A stretch of DNA of 64,000 nucleotides from ChocPot-Mid sp043804925 (GTDB taxonomy: Bacteria; Bacteroidota; Ignavibacteria; Kapaibacteriales; UBA2268). Both the position numbers and the translations under genes were made by a program. The notes below the pieces were generated by a model that was not told where the DNA came from, searched no databases, and worked only from the letters and a program-made list of their open reading frames with translations. This document shows, in pieces, positions 1-8,300 of the stretch (position 1 is its first letter; each line of letters starts with the position of its first letter). The DNA lies in assembly GCA_043804925.1 (NCBI GenBank), contig JAZDIP010000059.1:58324-122323 (forward strand), in the 5' to 3' direction.

Positions 1-63
1 CGCTTTGGCAAATCTTGCCAGCTTGATTTCCTCATCCGAATATTCACTTTTTTCTTTTTTCAT
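1..63 (-). CDS. 5' end of a CDS running off the left edge, possibly an ArsR-type regulator
   Basis: Only the first 21 codons are in the window. The reading frame opens at 63 and is preceded on the minus strand by AAGGAAA about 6 bases before the ATG, a good ribosome site. The peptide MKKEKSEYSDEEIKLARFAKA ends in a pattern (E-I-x-L-A-x-x-x-K-A) that often precedes the ALxHPxR helix of ArsR-family winged-helix regulators. The family call is inference from this short motif; that a gene starts here is better supported. Confidence 0.45.
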   Translation of the reverse strand, partial: MKKEKSEYSDEEIKLARFAKA

Positions 64-160
64 GATATTTCCTTATCGTATATCGTAAAATTACGATGAT
101 TGTTTGAAATAAACAAAATATTTTTTCCATTTAGTAAAATGCGTGGAAGGAAGGGGTTAT

Positions 161-206
161 AGAAAATAGAAAATAGAAAATAGAAAATAGAAAATAGAAA
201 ATAGAA
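161..206. repeat. Heptamer array (AGAAAAT)x6.5
   Basis: Six perfect AGAAAAT units followed by AGAA. This is the least degenerate of the 7-bp-period arrays in the window and lies inside the ~135-bp direct repeat. Confidence 0.95.
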
Positions 207-293
207 TACCGGATTCTTTACTTCGTTTGCAAAGACATACTTCGACAAGCTCAGTATGACATATGCGAAAAGTGCGTGGAAGAAAGGGGTTAT

Positions 294-346
294 AGAAAAT
301 AGAAAATAGAAAATAGAAAATAGAAAATAGAAAATAGAAAATAGAA
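294..346. repeat. Heptamer array (AGAAAAT)x7.5
   Basis: Seven perfect AGAAAAT units plus AGAA. The array is one unit longer than the copy at 161-206 in an otherwise matching context, which is what replication slippage would produce. Confidence 0.95.
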
Positions 347-490
347 TACCGGATTCTTAACTTCGTTCGCAATGACAAGCTTCGACAAGCTCAGTATGAC
401 ATAGACGAAAAGTGCGTGGAAGAAAGGAAAAGTGGAAAATTCGTTAATTAATAATTGACATTGGACGATTGTAATTAATTTTTTTTTGTA

Positions 491-532
491 GACGGCAGAG
501 GGGAGAAGGGAAAAAGGAGAAGGGAGAGAATT
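491..532. repeat. Degenerate purine heptamer array
   Basis: Six consecutive 7-bp units in exact register: GACGGCA, GAGGGGA, GAAGGGA, AAAAGGA, GAAGGGA, GAGAATT. No coding potential is seen. The stretch 533-601 is plain AT-rich sequence. Confidence 0.8.
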
Positions 533-601
533 CGGGATTGGTTTATCTGATATTTTTTGGTAAATTTATTATTCTTATTTTTTATTATTAAATTGTTATT
601 T

Positions 602-718
602 ATGGATGCACCGGATAAGATTAAAAAATTGGTAATCACCGACAGAAAAACAGACAAGCTGGTCTATGAGCTGAATGGGTTGACGGAGGAGGAGATTAGG
701 ATTGTGGAAAATGTATAA
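602..718 (+). pseudogene. C-terminal remnant of a type II restriction/methylase-like protein
   Basis: A 38-codon open frame ends in DKLVYELNGLTEEEIRIVE. The pattern D-x-L-V-Y-x-L-Y-G-L-T-x-E-E-I is the usual extreme C-terminus of Eco57I/BREX-type N6-adenine methyltransferases and type IIG restriction enzymes. No catalytic part lies upstream, where there is only repeat DNA, so this reads as the tail left after loss of a restriction-modification gene. The stop codon falls inside the first unit of the heptamer array at 710-758. A small independent gene is the alternative; no convincing ribosome site is seen. Confidence 0.6.
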
Positions 719-758
719 TGTATAATTTATAATGTAAAATATAGAATGTAGAATGTAA
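710..758. repeat. Degenerate heptamer array (AATGTAT/AATGTAG)
   Basis: Seven units in register: AATGTAT, AATGTAT, AATTTAT, AATGTAA, AATATAG, AATGTAG, AATGTAA. The first units contain the last codons and the TAA of the restriction-modification tail fragment. The same word family reappears at 37186-37227. Confidence 0.85.
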
Positions 759-800
759 GACGAACAATTAACTGTGGATGATTATAGGAATAAAAAGAAA

Positions 801-849
801 CGCTTCCGGATTCAATCCGAAAGCGTCGGACTAAGGATTCTATCCTTAG
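801..849. other. Two adjacent strong hairpins between relic genes
   Basis: CGCTTCCGGAT/ATCCGAAAGCG (801-825) is followed five bases later by CTAAGGAT/ATCCTTAG (831-849). Read on the minus strand, the first hairpin is followed by TTCTTTTTATT, so it could be a rho-independent terminator of a leftward transcript. Read on the plus strand, the pair is followed by an A/T run (AAAATTTTTT) before the NYN gene. It could be a small structured RNA, a terminator or an end of a lost element. The function is unknown. Confidence 0.5.
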
Positions 850-913
850 CGGTGTAAAATTTTTTCAAATATAATTTATTTTGAAATACGAAACAAGGAA
901 AATTTTATTTTTT

Positions 914-1528
914 ATGAAAAACAGAGTAATAACTTATATTGATGGTTTTAATTTATATTTTGGATTAAAATAAAAAGGGTGGCGAAAATACTATTGGTTG
1001 AATCTTATTGAATTATCAAAAAAGATTCTAAAAGAAGATCAAACATTGGTGAGTGTAAAATATTTTACTGCAAGAATTGAAATGCCTGAGGATAAAAGAA
1101 AACGGCAACTACAATTCTTGGAAGCCCTTGAAACTTTAGATAAAATTGAAATGTTTTTTGGTAAATATTTGACAACAACAATGCAATGTAGGAATTGCGG
1201 AGCTAATTGGATTAAATCGAACGAAAAAGAAACCGATGTTAATATTGCAATTGAACTATTAACGGATGCAATTAAAGATAGCTTTGACACAGCATTGATA
1301 ATATCCGGAGATAGTGATTTGTCTCCGGCAATCAGAAGAACAAAACAATTATGTCCCGGGAAAAAAATAATATCAGTATTTCCTCCAAACCGAGTATCTA
1401 TTGAATTACAAAATAGTGCCGATGGATATTTTGTTCTATCTGAAAGTAAAATTAAAGGTAGTCTATTTCCGGATGAAATAATCAAACCTGATGGTTTTGT
1501 TCTGCACAAGCCAATCGAATGGAAATAA
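914..1528 (+). pseudogene. NYN-domain (PIN-like) ribonuclease gene interrupted by an in-frame TAA
   Basis: The frame opens at 914 with MKNRVITYIDGFNLYFGLK, then meets TAA at 971-973. It continues in the same frame with KGWRKYYWLN and runs to 1528, 205 codons in all. The read-through product matches the whole NYN family: YIDGFNLY carries the first catalytic Asp (D10), CRNCG is a zinc-knuckle-like pair, and TDVNIA and SGDSDL carry the other acidic residues. A downstream TTG start at 998 would lack the catalytic Asp and has no good ribosome site. NYN proteins are metal-dependent nucleases acting on RNA. The gene is therefore probably inactive, unless the stop is suppressed or is an assembly error. 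It is bracketed by two fragments of a restriction-modification tail and by repeat copies, suggesting a decayed defence locus. Confidence 0.85.
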
Positions 1529-1560
1529 AAATAGACAAGCTGGTTTATGAGTTGTATGGG
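1519..1560 (+). pseudogene. Second fragment of the restriction-modification tail motif
   Basis: Overlapping the end of the NYN frame, an ATG-led frame reads MEIKIDKLVYELYGLK before running into a dispersed repeat. IDKLVYELYGL is the same C-terminal motif as in the fragment ending at 718. Two copies flanking one gene suggest a duplication or repeated integrations at this spot. Confidence 0.5.
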
Positions 1561-1568
1561 CTGAAAAA

Positions 1569-1660
1569 TTGTCTGAACGGGGATTTATGGGATTTGCGGG
1601 AGTACAGGATTTCCATTTTCCGGTTAATCATATAAATCCCAAAAATCCCAGTTCCGACAA
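1569..1660. repeat. Dispersed inverted-repeat element (copy 1)
   Basis: The left end TTGTCTGAAC-GGGGATTT and right end AAATCCCAGTTCCGACAA are imperfect inverted repeats enclosing about 55 bp. A second copy with the same ends is at 40614-40687. The short size, terminal inverted repeats and absence of an ORF make it MITE-like or a mobile structured repeat. Confidence 0.75.
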
Positions 1661-1722
1661 AAAAACTTTGCGTCTTTGCCACTTTGCGAGAAATTTTTCT
1701 TAACAAACTATAAAAATTCGAG

Positions 1723-1816
1723 ATTGCTTCACTTCGTTCGCAATGACCGAACTGGAAAGTGATGGGAAGAAAGGAAAAGTGGAAAACTAATTGATAATTG
1801 TCAATTGTTAATTGGT
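1723..1816. repeat. Diverged copy of the left-edge repeat plus AATTGNN heptamer array
   Basis: ATTGCTTCACTTCGTTCGCAATGAC is followed by GAAGAAAGGAAAAGTGG, matching 352-440 but lacking the CTTCGACAAGCTCAG part. It leads into AATTGAT, AATTGTC, AATTGTT, AATTGGT (1789-1816), a 7-bp array. Between 1636 and 1946 there is no gene. Confidence 0.7.
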
Positions 1817-1833
1817 TTTTTTTTACTCATCAC

Positions 1834-1873
1834 TCCTAAAAGCCTAAATGTCTAAACCCCTAAACTACTAACG
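1834..1873. repeat. Degenerate 8-bp array (NNCTAAAN)
   Basis: Five units in register: TCCTAAAA, GCCTAAAT, GTCTAAAC, CCCTAAAC, TACTAACG. This is one of the 8-bp-period members of the array family. Confidence 0.65.
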
Positions 1874-1903
1874 CTCAAACATTAAAAATTAAGACTAATC
1901 GTT

Positions 1904-1930
1904 TATATAAACTTATATAAATTCATATAA
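1904..1930 (+). promoter_or_regulatory. Three TATATAA-type boxes at exact 10-bp spacing upstream of the E1 gene
   Basis: TATATAA (1904), TATATAA (1914) and CATATAA (1924) recur every 10 bp, on one helical face, ending 17 bp before the E1 start. This could be a phased A/T tract (intrinsic bend), an operator or simply the AT-rich promoter. No consensus is recognised. Confidence 0.3.
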
Positions 1931-1946
1931 AGATTATGAGGTTAAT

Positions 1947-4145
1947 ATGGCAAAGAAAAATACGAGTGTTAATAAATTAAAAACTTCGAAACCAAAAACA
2001 ACTGCAAAAGCAACAAAAGATGAGTCGGTCGGTAAGGTTTTGAACCATTATCTCGAGCCGAAACATGTTAAGATGAATTATATGGGCGTGGAAAGGGAAT
2101 TGCTATTAAACTGCCCCTTCGACGGCAGAAATTTCACGAAAGAAACAATGTTCCAATGGTACAGGGAAATTCATCTCGGCAGACGTTTGGACGAAAAAGC
2201 CGGACTATACGTAAAAATGGCTAAGGGATGGTCGTATCATGCTTCTTTTGCCGGACATGACGGAATTCAGCTTGCAATCGGTAAGATTTTCAGACAAGGC
2301 AAAGACTTTTTATTTCCGTATTATCGTGACATGATGACTTCGCTATCATCAGGAATTACAGTAGAGGAGATTTTGTTGAACGGCTTGAGTAAGGAAGCAG
2401 ACGTTGCAGGCGGAGGCAGGCACATGAGCAACCATTTTGCAAAACCTTCAATAGGAATTCAAAATGTATCGTCATGTACAGGTAACCATGCACAGCATGC
2501 GGCAGGAGTTGCAAGAGCAATAAAGAAATACAAAAGTGATGCTATTGCGATTTATTCAAGCGGTGAATCAGCTTGCTCTGAGGGCTATTTTTGGGAGGCG
2601 GTAAACTGCGCTACTTTAGAGAAACTGCCTGTGATTTTCGTCATTCAAAACAATAAATACGGGATATCTGTACCTATATACGAACAAACTGCAAATGCTC
2701 AAATATCAGATAATTACAGCGGAATGAAAAACCTTATGATTTTCAACTGTAACGGAAGATGCCCTTTCAACTCATTCAACACACTTGTCGAAGCAAGAGA
2801 ATATGTTCTTTCAGGCAAGGGACCCGCTATGGTTCATGCCGACTGCGACAGAATTGGGGCACATTCAAACTCTGACCCGCACATGCTTTACAGAACAGAA
2901 GGGGAGATAGCCGAATCTATGAAACGTGACCCGATGCTTCAACTGAGATTCAGTTTGCTGGATAATGGCATAACAACAGAAGAAGAATTGTTGAAAATTG
3001 AAAAAGAAAACCAGGAATATATATTCGAAATGGCTGATAAAGTTGAGAAAATGCCCGATGCTAACGGGAAGTCATACGGTCAGTTTGTTTTGCCCGAATC
3101 CTTTGTAAAGCCGGAAGATAACACTGAAAAAGAAGGCAAGGAAGGTGATGAGGTTATATCGTATTTACAGGGAATAAATTTGGGTTTAAAGGAGGAATTT
3201 AGACGGAATCCAAATACATTTTTATGGGGGCAGGACGTAGCTTCAGTACAAAAACAGGGAGTGTTTAATGTCTGTAAAGGAATGCTTGATGAATTTGGAA
3301 AAGAAAGAATATTCAATGCCCCGATAGCCGAAAATAATATCGTTGGAACAGCAAATGGGTTTTGCAGATTCAGCAAGGATATATGGGTAGTTATTGAGGG
3401 TGCAGAGTTTGCCGACTACTTTTGGCCTGCAATGGACCAGCTTGTAGAACACTCACACGAATATTGGAGGACCAAAGGACAATATGCACCAAATGTTGTA
3501 ATCAGGTTAGCAAGCGGGGGCTATATTCAGGGCGGCTTATATCACTCTCAGAACCTGGAAGGAACATTTACGACACTGCCCGGTATCAGAATAGTCAGCC
3601 CTGCATTTGCAGACGACGCACTTGGTCTGATGAGGAATGCCATGCGTTCAAAAGGAGTTACTATGTACTTAGAGCCCAAGTTCTTATACAATTTCAAACA
3701 GGCATCAACTTACATACCTGATGCCGAACACATAGTACCCTTCGGAAAGGGTAAAATCAGGCTAGTTGGCAAGGATGTTACTATTGTAAGTTATGGCTCG
3801 GGAGTACATTTAAGTCTATTAGCAGCCAAGGATTTAGAGAATGAAGGAATATCGGTTGAAATAGTGGATTTACGTTCACTGATACCATGGGATAAAGAGA
3901 TTGTCAGAAATAGTGTCAGGAAGACAAACAGAGTACTGGTTGTACACGAAGATAAAAAGACCGGAGGGTTTGGTGGAGAGATAGTTTCAGAAATCTCAAG
4001 TGAATTGTTTAAATATCTTGATGCACCTGTACTTAGAGTATGCTCAAAAGATGCTCCGGTCGGCTTTGCAAAGAGCTATGAAGACGAGACTTTATTAAAT
4101 AAAACAGATATAATAGAAAGTGTCAGGAAAGTTTATCACTATTAA
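1947..4145 (+). CDS. 2-oxoacid (branched-chain/pyruvate type) dehydrogenase E1, fused alpha and beta subunits
   Basis: This cytoplasmic thiamine-diphosphate enzyme decarboxylates a 2-oxoacid and transfers the acyl group to lipoyl-E2. After a Lys-rich tail of about 30 residues, the alpha half (about 60-380) contains the ThDP/Mg motif GESACSEG (206-213) ending in NN (235-236). The beta half (about 400-732) begins EVISYLQGINLGLKEEF, has the WGQDV motif, and ends with a transketolase C-terminal domain. The fused order and about 730-residue length match the single-chain E1 proteins common in the Bacteroidetes/Ignavibacteria group. The substrate (branched-chain or pyruvate) cannot be settled by eye. 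It stands alone, with no E2/E3 beside it. Confidence 0.92.
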   Translation: MAKKNTSVNKLKTSKPKTTAKATKDESVGKVLNHYLEPKHVKMNYMGVERELLLNCPFDGRNFTKETMFQWYREIHLGRRLDEKAGLYVKMAKGWSYHASFAGHDGIQLAIGKIFRQGKDFLFPYYRDMMTSLSSGITVEEILLNGLSKEADVAGGGRHMSNHFAKPSIGIQNVSSCTGNHAQHAAGVARAIKKYKSDAIAIYSSGESACSEGYFWEAVNCATLEKLPVIFVIQNNKYGISVPIYEQTANAQISDNYSGMKNLMIFNCNGRCPFNSFNTLVEAREYVLSGKGPAMVHADCDRIGAHSNSDPHMLYRTEGEIAESMKRDPMLQLRFSLLDNGITTEEELLKIEKENQEYIFEMADKVEKMPDANGKSYGQFVLPESFVKPEDNTEKEGKEGDEVISYLQGINLGLKEEFRRNPNTFLWGQDVASVQKQGVFNVCKGMLDEFGKERIFNAPIAENNIVGTANGFCRFSKDIWVVIEGAEFADYFWPAMDQLVEHSHEYWRTKGQYAPNVVIRLASGGYIQGGLYHSQNLEGTFTTLPGIRIVSPAFADDALGLMRNAMRSKGVTMYLEPKFLYNFKQASTYIPDAEHIVPFGKGKIRLVGKDVTIVSYGSGVHLSLLAAKDLENEGISVEIVDLRSLIPWDKEIVRNSVRKTNRVLVVHEDKKTGGFGGEIVSEISSELFKYLDAPVLRVCSKDAPVGFAKSYEDETLLNKTDIIESVRKVYHY

Positions 4146-4337
4146 CAGATATTGTGGAAAAAATGAAACAGTTTTAATCAAAGCGTAAAAGTGTGTAATT
4201 ATCTTGACACAAAATATAGAAAATATATAAAAAAATATATCAATACATTGAATTGCCATCAAAAATGGGATTTTTTTATTGCAGGTAAACAATAGTTATG
4301 TAAATTTGTATTCGCGAAAAAAGTCTTTTTGCGAAAA

Positions 4338-4411
4338 GCGCCCGTAGCTCAACTGGATAGAGTGTTGGATTCCGGTTCCAAAGGCTGGGGGTTCGATTCC
4401 CTTCGGGCGTA
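4338..4411 (+). tRNA. tRNA-Arg (anticodon CCG)
   Basis: This is a complete cloverleaf. The acceptor stem GCGCCCG/CGGGCGT has one G-U at the end, the D arm is typical, and the anticodon stem TTGGA/TCCAA encloses a TTCCGGT loop with anticodon CCG at 4372-4374. The T loop is TTCGATT and the discriminator is A. CCA is not encoded. It reads the CGG codon, which should be rare in so AT-rich a genome. Confidence 0.93.
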
Positions 4412-4465
4412 CGAGGGAAGAAAAAGACTAAAGAGAGTTTAAAAAAGGAAAAATTGATTATATAA

Positions 4466-5221
4466 ATGGCAAATTTGAACGACAAAACGGGTAAGGAACA
4501 GAAGATTTCCAAGTCAAAAGATAGGGAAACCGCTGATGTTCAATCGGGTAATACGATTGAAAGAGTACAGCAATTTATTTATGAAAACAGTAAAGCAATC
4601 AGCTATGGCTTGATTGGTTTGATTGTCATTGTAGCTCTTGCATTTTTCTTGAGCAGTTACTTAGAAAAATCATCTGCTGAAGACAAAGAAAAAGCAATGG
4701 TTGCATTAACGCGGATAATGCCCTTATATGATGCCCCTGATTACAAAAAAGCATTATTTGGGGATTCTTCAGCAACCGTTAGAGGAGAAAGAGTAATTGG
4801 TTTGTTGGAAATTGTTGATAAATACGAGAGTACAGACCAAGGTAAATTAGCGGCTTTATATGCAGGTACATCTTACCTTGCATTAAATAAAGCTCAGGAA
4901 GCCGTTGAATTTTTTGAAATTGCAACGGATTCACAATCAAAAGTTGTTTTGACCGGAGCTTATGCAGGCTTGGGAGCTTGCTATGAATTGTTAAATGACA
5001 ATGACAAAGCTGCTGAATATTATGTAAAATCTGCAGAAATTGCAATAGCTGAATCAACAAAAGCTCGTTATAATTATTACGCCGCAAAGATTTACGAGAA
5101 ATCGGGAGACAAAGAATCGGCGGCAAAAATATACAGGGAAATAATTGCAAAAGATAAATTTTCAGAATTTTCGAATTATTCAAGATCCGGTTTGGTTAGA
5201 CTTGGCATGAAAATTGATTAG
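4466..5221 (+). CDS. Membrane-anchored tetratricopeptide-repeat protein
   Basis: The N-terminus is polar and cytoplasmic (1-43), followed by one transmembrane helix at about 44-66 (ISYGLIGLIVIVALAFFL). A helical domain of about 180 residues carries TPR-like repeats such as AGLGACYELLNDNDKAAEYY and YAAKIYEKSGDKESAAKIY. This single-TM plus periplasmic-TPR layout resembles YfgM-like ancillary proteins of the Sec/BAM envelope system, but the resemblance is architectural only. It starts 54 bp after the tRNA, so it is not obviously in an operon with the genes on either side. Confidence 0.75.
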   Translation: MANLNDKTGKEQKISKSKDRETADVQSGNTIERVQQFIYENSKAISYGLIGLIVIVALAFFLSSYLEKSSAEDKEKAMVALTRIMPLYDAPDYKKALFGDSSATVRGERVIGLLEIVDKYESTDQGKLAALYAGTSYLALNKAQEAVEFFEIATDSQSKVVLTGAYAGLGACYELLNDNDKAAEYYVKSAEIAIAESTKARYNYYAAKIYEKSGDKESAAKIYREIIAKDKFSEFSNYSRSGLVRLGMKID

Positions 5222-5325
5222 TTGAATTTGTTTATATATATTAGGAAAAAATTTAAGGAAAATGAATGCAAAAAAGATTAATAAATAGATTTTTCGTTAT
5301 AAATAATAATTTTTTAGGAGGTAAC

Positions 5326-8300
5326 ATGCATCGATTGCTTCGTTTGAGTTTTCTAATGGTTTTATTCTGCATACTCGCCTTTAGTCAGGTGTTTGCACAG
5401 GAAAAACCGTCAGTAAAAGTATCAGGGCGGGTCGCTCCTGATGACGTAAGAGTATTCGTGAAGGACTCTGTTTATATAGTTAACAGAGACTACGTAATCG
5501 GTGGTACCCTATTGATAGAGCCGGGTACTACTGTCTTGTTTTATGCTAACGGTCGGTTAATTGACTCAGTTGGCGGTAGGATTATAGCTGATGGCTTCGC
5601 CAAAGCTACATACGTACCAAATCCAATTGTTCCAGCCGGTGTGCCGAATGCAGGTTGGACAACTGCTGATCCGCTTTACCCTGATTATCCATTGGGTAAA
5701 AACAACAGGTATGATTATGAGGATTATGCAGATGTGAACTATTTTTTATATAATACTGCATATTTGGTAGGTGACAACACCAGACAAAGAGTAATAAACG
5801 TTCAAACAGTAAGAGACCTTACTGTTAACAGTGCAAAGTATCATCTAATATTTAATGTTGTTTTGGATAAAGCAGAAAGAGCTATCAAAAATTTGCAAAA
5901 TCCTAACAATGTTATTTTAGGTCCGGACGGTTTATGGTATGTAAATGATGGGACAATGAATAATGTTGTAATTCCATTCGAACAAGCCATGATGTTTATC
6001 GCCGCAAGATTGAGTAGAGATCCTGCAGATGATATTGACTTAAGAAGATATCCGTGGACTAGAGTCGAAAGCGAATCAGGTTCTGCATCAGTAAATATTG
6101 GTACAGGAAACGCCGTTAGCGACAGAATTATGTTTATGGGGCAACCTGAAAACAACGTATCCAGAGAATGGGGACATATACTGGTTATGCCAGGTGCAAG
6201 AACCGCATTTTTCAGAAACTGTACATTTGAAAATTTCAAAAAAGATACAACGGTTGACCGTACTCCATTGTACGCTGAAACGACCGAAGGTGCCGATCCG
6301 TTTTATGACAGTCATAACTGGGCATATATAAATAATAGATTACGTCTATTGACAAACGGAACAGGTGGTGCAATAACAACTTTGTCATCGAGAACATGGT
6401 TGATTGACTGCGAATTTAAGGATAATAGAGCTCGTCATAAAGGTGGAGCTTTGGCTATATTGCAAGTGCCACACCTGAACACTCCGAATAATTTCCCGAA
6501 GGATTGGGATGGTTTTAGATACTTCGACATTTATAATTATAATTTGATGGGAAGGTATCCAATCGAGAAAAATCCGAATATAACTGATAAAAATGGTGAT
6601 ATGTCTTCAATCAACAGAGAGCAGTATGACTTAGACCCATTTATTCCCGGTATTCCTTTATTAGATGGTAACGGCAGACCTGTGGTAGCCGCTGATGGCG
6701 ATCCTACTACGATTGAATTAAGTATAATTCCTGCAATTGACTTAATTGACGAAGACGATCCTGAACCAACATTTAATTTTGGTGCCGATCCTACACAAGC
6801 AGACTTTTATCGTCAAGCATTTGACGATGGTCGTATAGCATTATATTTGGGCCGTATGAGAAACCTGACCTTCACAAATAACCTGGTTCAGTTAGCTCAT
6901 GTAAAAACTAAAATATTACCAACAACGCCTCCTTCATTTATCGTTGAAGATTGTTACGAATTAGAAGGTGAAAATGCAATTCCGGCAGAATACCCCAGAG
7001 AATATGATGATATAGCTTTTGGTGGTGCTGTTTACATTGCAGGCGATGAAAATGACCCGATGATTAGACAAATAGAAGTTGGCTTTGGTGTTAACAATTC
7101 AGTTGAAATTAACGATGGAGCTACATTATTGGAGTTTCCGGTTAATGATGCTTTCAAATGCGAAGGCAACCAAGCCAAGAATTTCCAAAACCAATTGCAA
7201 TCAGCCGGTATTAGAGGTTCAAAGGGTGCAAGAGGTGGTGCTATTTATGCCGGTAATAATACTTCGCTTATCGTAGCAGGAGAATTTATTGAGAATTTGG
7301 CAGAAGCACCTTGGATCCAAACCGAAAAAACACCAGCTAACCGTGGCTATTATGCTATGGGTGGTGCCATTTTCTCGGAAAAAACAAGAGGTAGATTGCA
7401 AGTAAGAGGAGGTCCAAACAGAACTTTATCTCCAAATGACAATCCGACAATATTTATTGGCAACCAAGCCGGAGCCGGTGGCGCAATCTTTGTTGACAAT
7501 AATTTAAATGATAACAATAATTTCATGTCTCCTGTCATTGGTGGAACCGATGACAATATGATGACAAGAGAATATGGCTACAATATTCATTTTATGGATA
7601 ACGTTGCTTTATCTTTTGGTGGAGCTATCTTTTCGAGAAGAAACTTCACAATAAACGGAGCGGGTGGTATCGATATGTTATCAAATGCCTTAATCGGTTA
7701 TGGAGGTATTTATCCTGTATTGTTTGAAAACAACTCAGCCGGTTATGTTGGTGGTGCTATAGATGTAAGATTACCTATAGGTTCAACACTATCTGAAAGA
7801 AACCGGGCAGTCGAATTAGTCAGGGCTCAATTCGTAAACAACCAAGTAGGTTATACGGTTTTTGACAGTCTTGAGTTGAAAAAAGATATTAGAGGTGGTG
7901 GTGCTGTTTATATTATAAATGGTAGTCTCAACGTTGTTAAAGGTGTTGAGTTTAAAGCCAATATGGTTAAAAATGGAAACGGCGGTGCCGTAGCTATGAT
8001 TAATCCTCAATCCAATACAAGACGCTTCTTTGTAACTGACGTCGATGTTGTTGAATACGATGCAGCAGGATTAGCTGCAAGAGTTTTATCAACTGATTCA
8101 GTATTTACAACATTTTGGTTGAACGGTGAACAAACAATAATAAAATATCCACCTGATGCAAGAATGTTAACAAGGTTTTTGGATAATACAATAGAATGGG
8201 ATGATGAATTTTTAGCTGACCAAAGCGGTAGCGGTACAACTCAAGTTGGTGCAGGTGCTATCGGTACATCCGAAAATTTAAATGGTGTTAACTTTACGGA

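Larger units (their letters stand above)
141..427. repeat. Two and a bit direct copies of a ~135-bp unit
   Basis: The unit opens with GCGTGGAAG[G/A]AAGGGGTTAT (141, 274, and a partial third at 414). It continues through an (AGAAAAT)n array, then ACCGGATTCTT, ACTTCGTT and GCAA, and ends in CTTCGACAAGCTCAGTATGAC. Copies 1 and 2 differ mainly in the array length. A diverged relative of the third partial copy lies at 1723-1800, beyond the NYN gene. Confidence 0.85.

Noticed and set aside
161..346. Regular repeats resembling a CRISPR array
   Set aside because: The units are 7 bp and directly adjacent with no unique spacers; no cas gene is near.
157..378. Minus-strand ORFs translating FYFLFSIFYFLFSIF
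   Set aside because: They are translations of the AGAAAAT array with no ribosome site.
998..1528. NYN gene starting at TTG 998 as an intact gene
   Set aside because: This start drops the conserved YIDGFNLY catalytic block found in frame upstream, so the gene is better read as interrupted.
3422..3721. Alternate-frame ORFs inside the E1 gene
   Set aside because: They are shadows of a strongly conserved gene on the same DNA.
4276..4512. Minus-strand ORF over the tRNA
   Set aside because: It is the antisense of tRNA-Arg and has no independent support.
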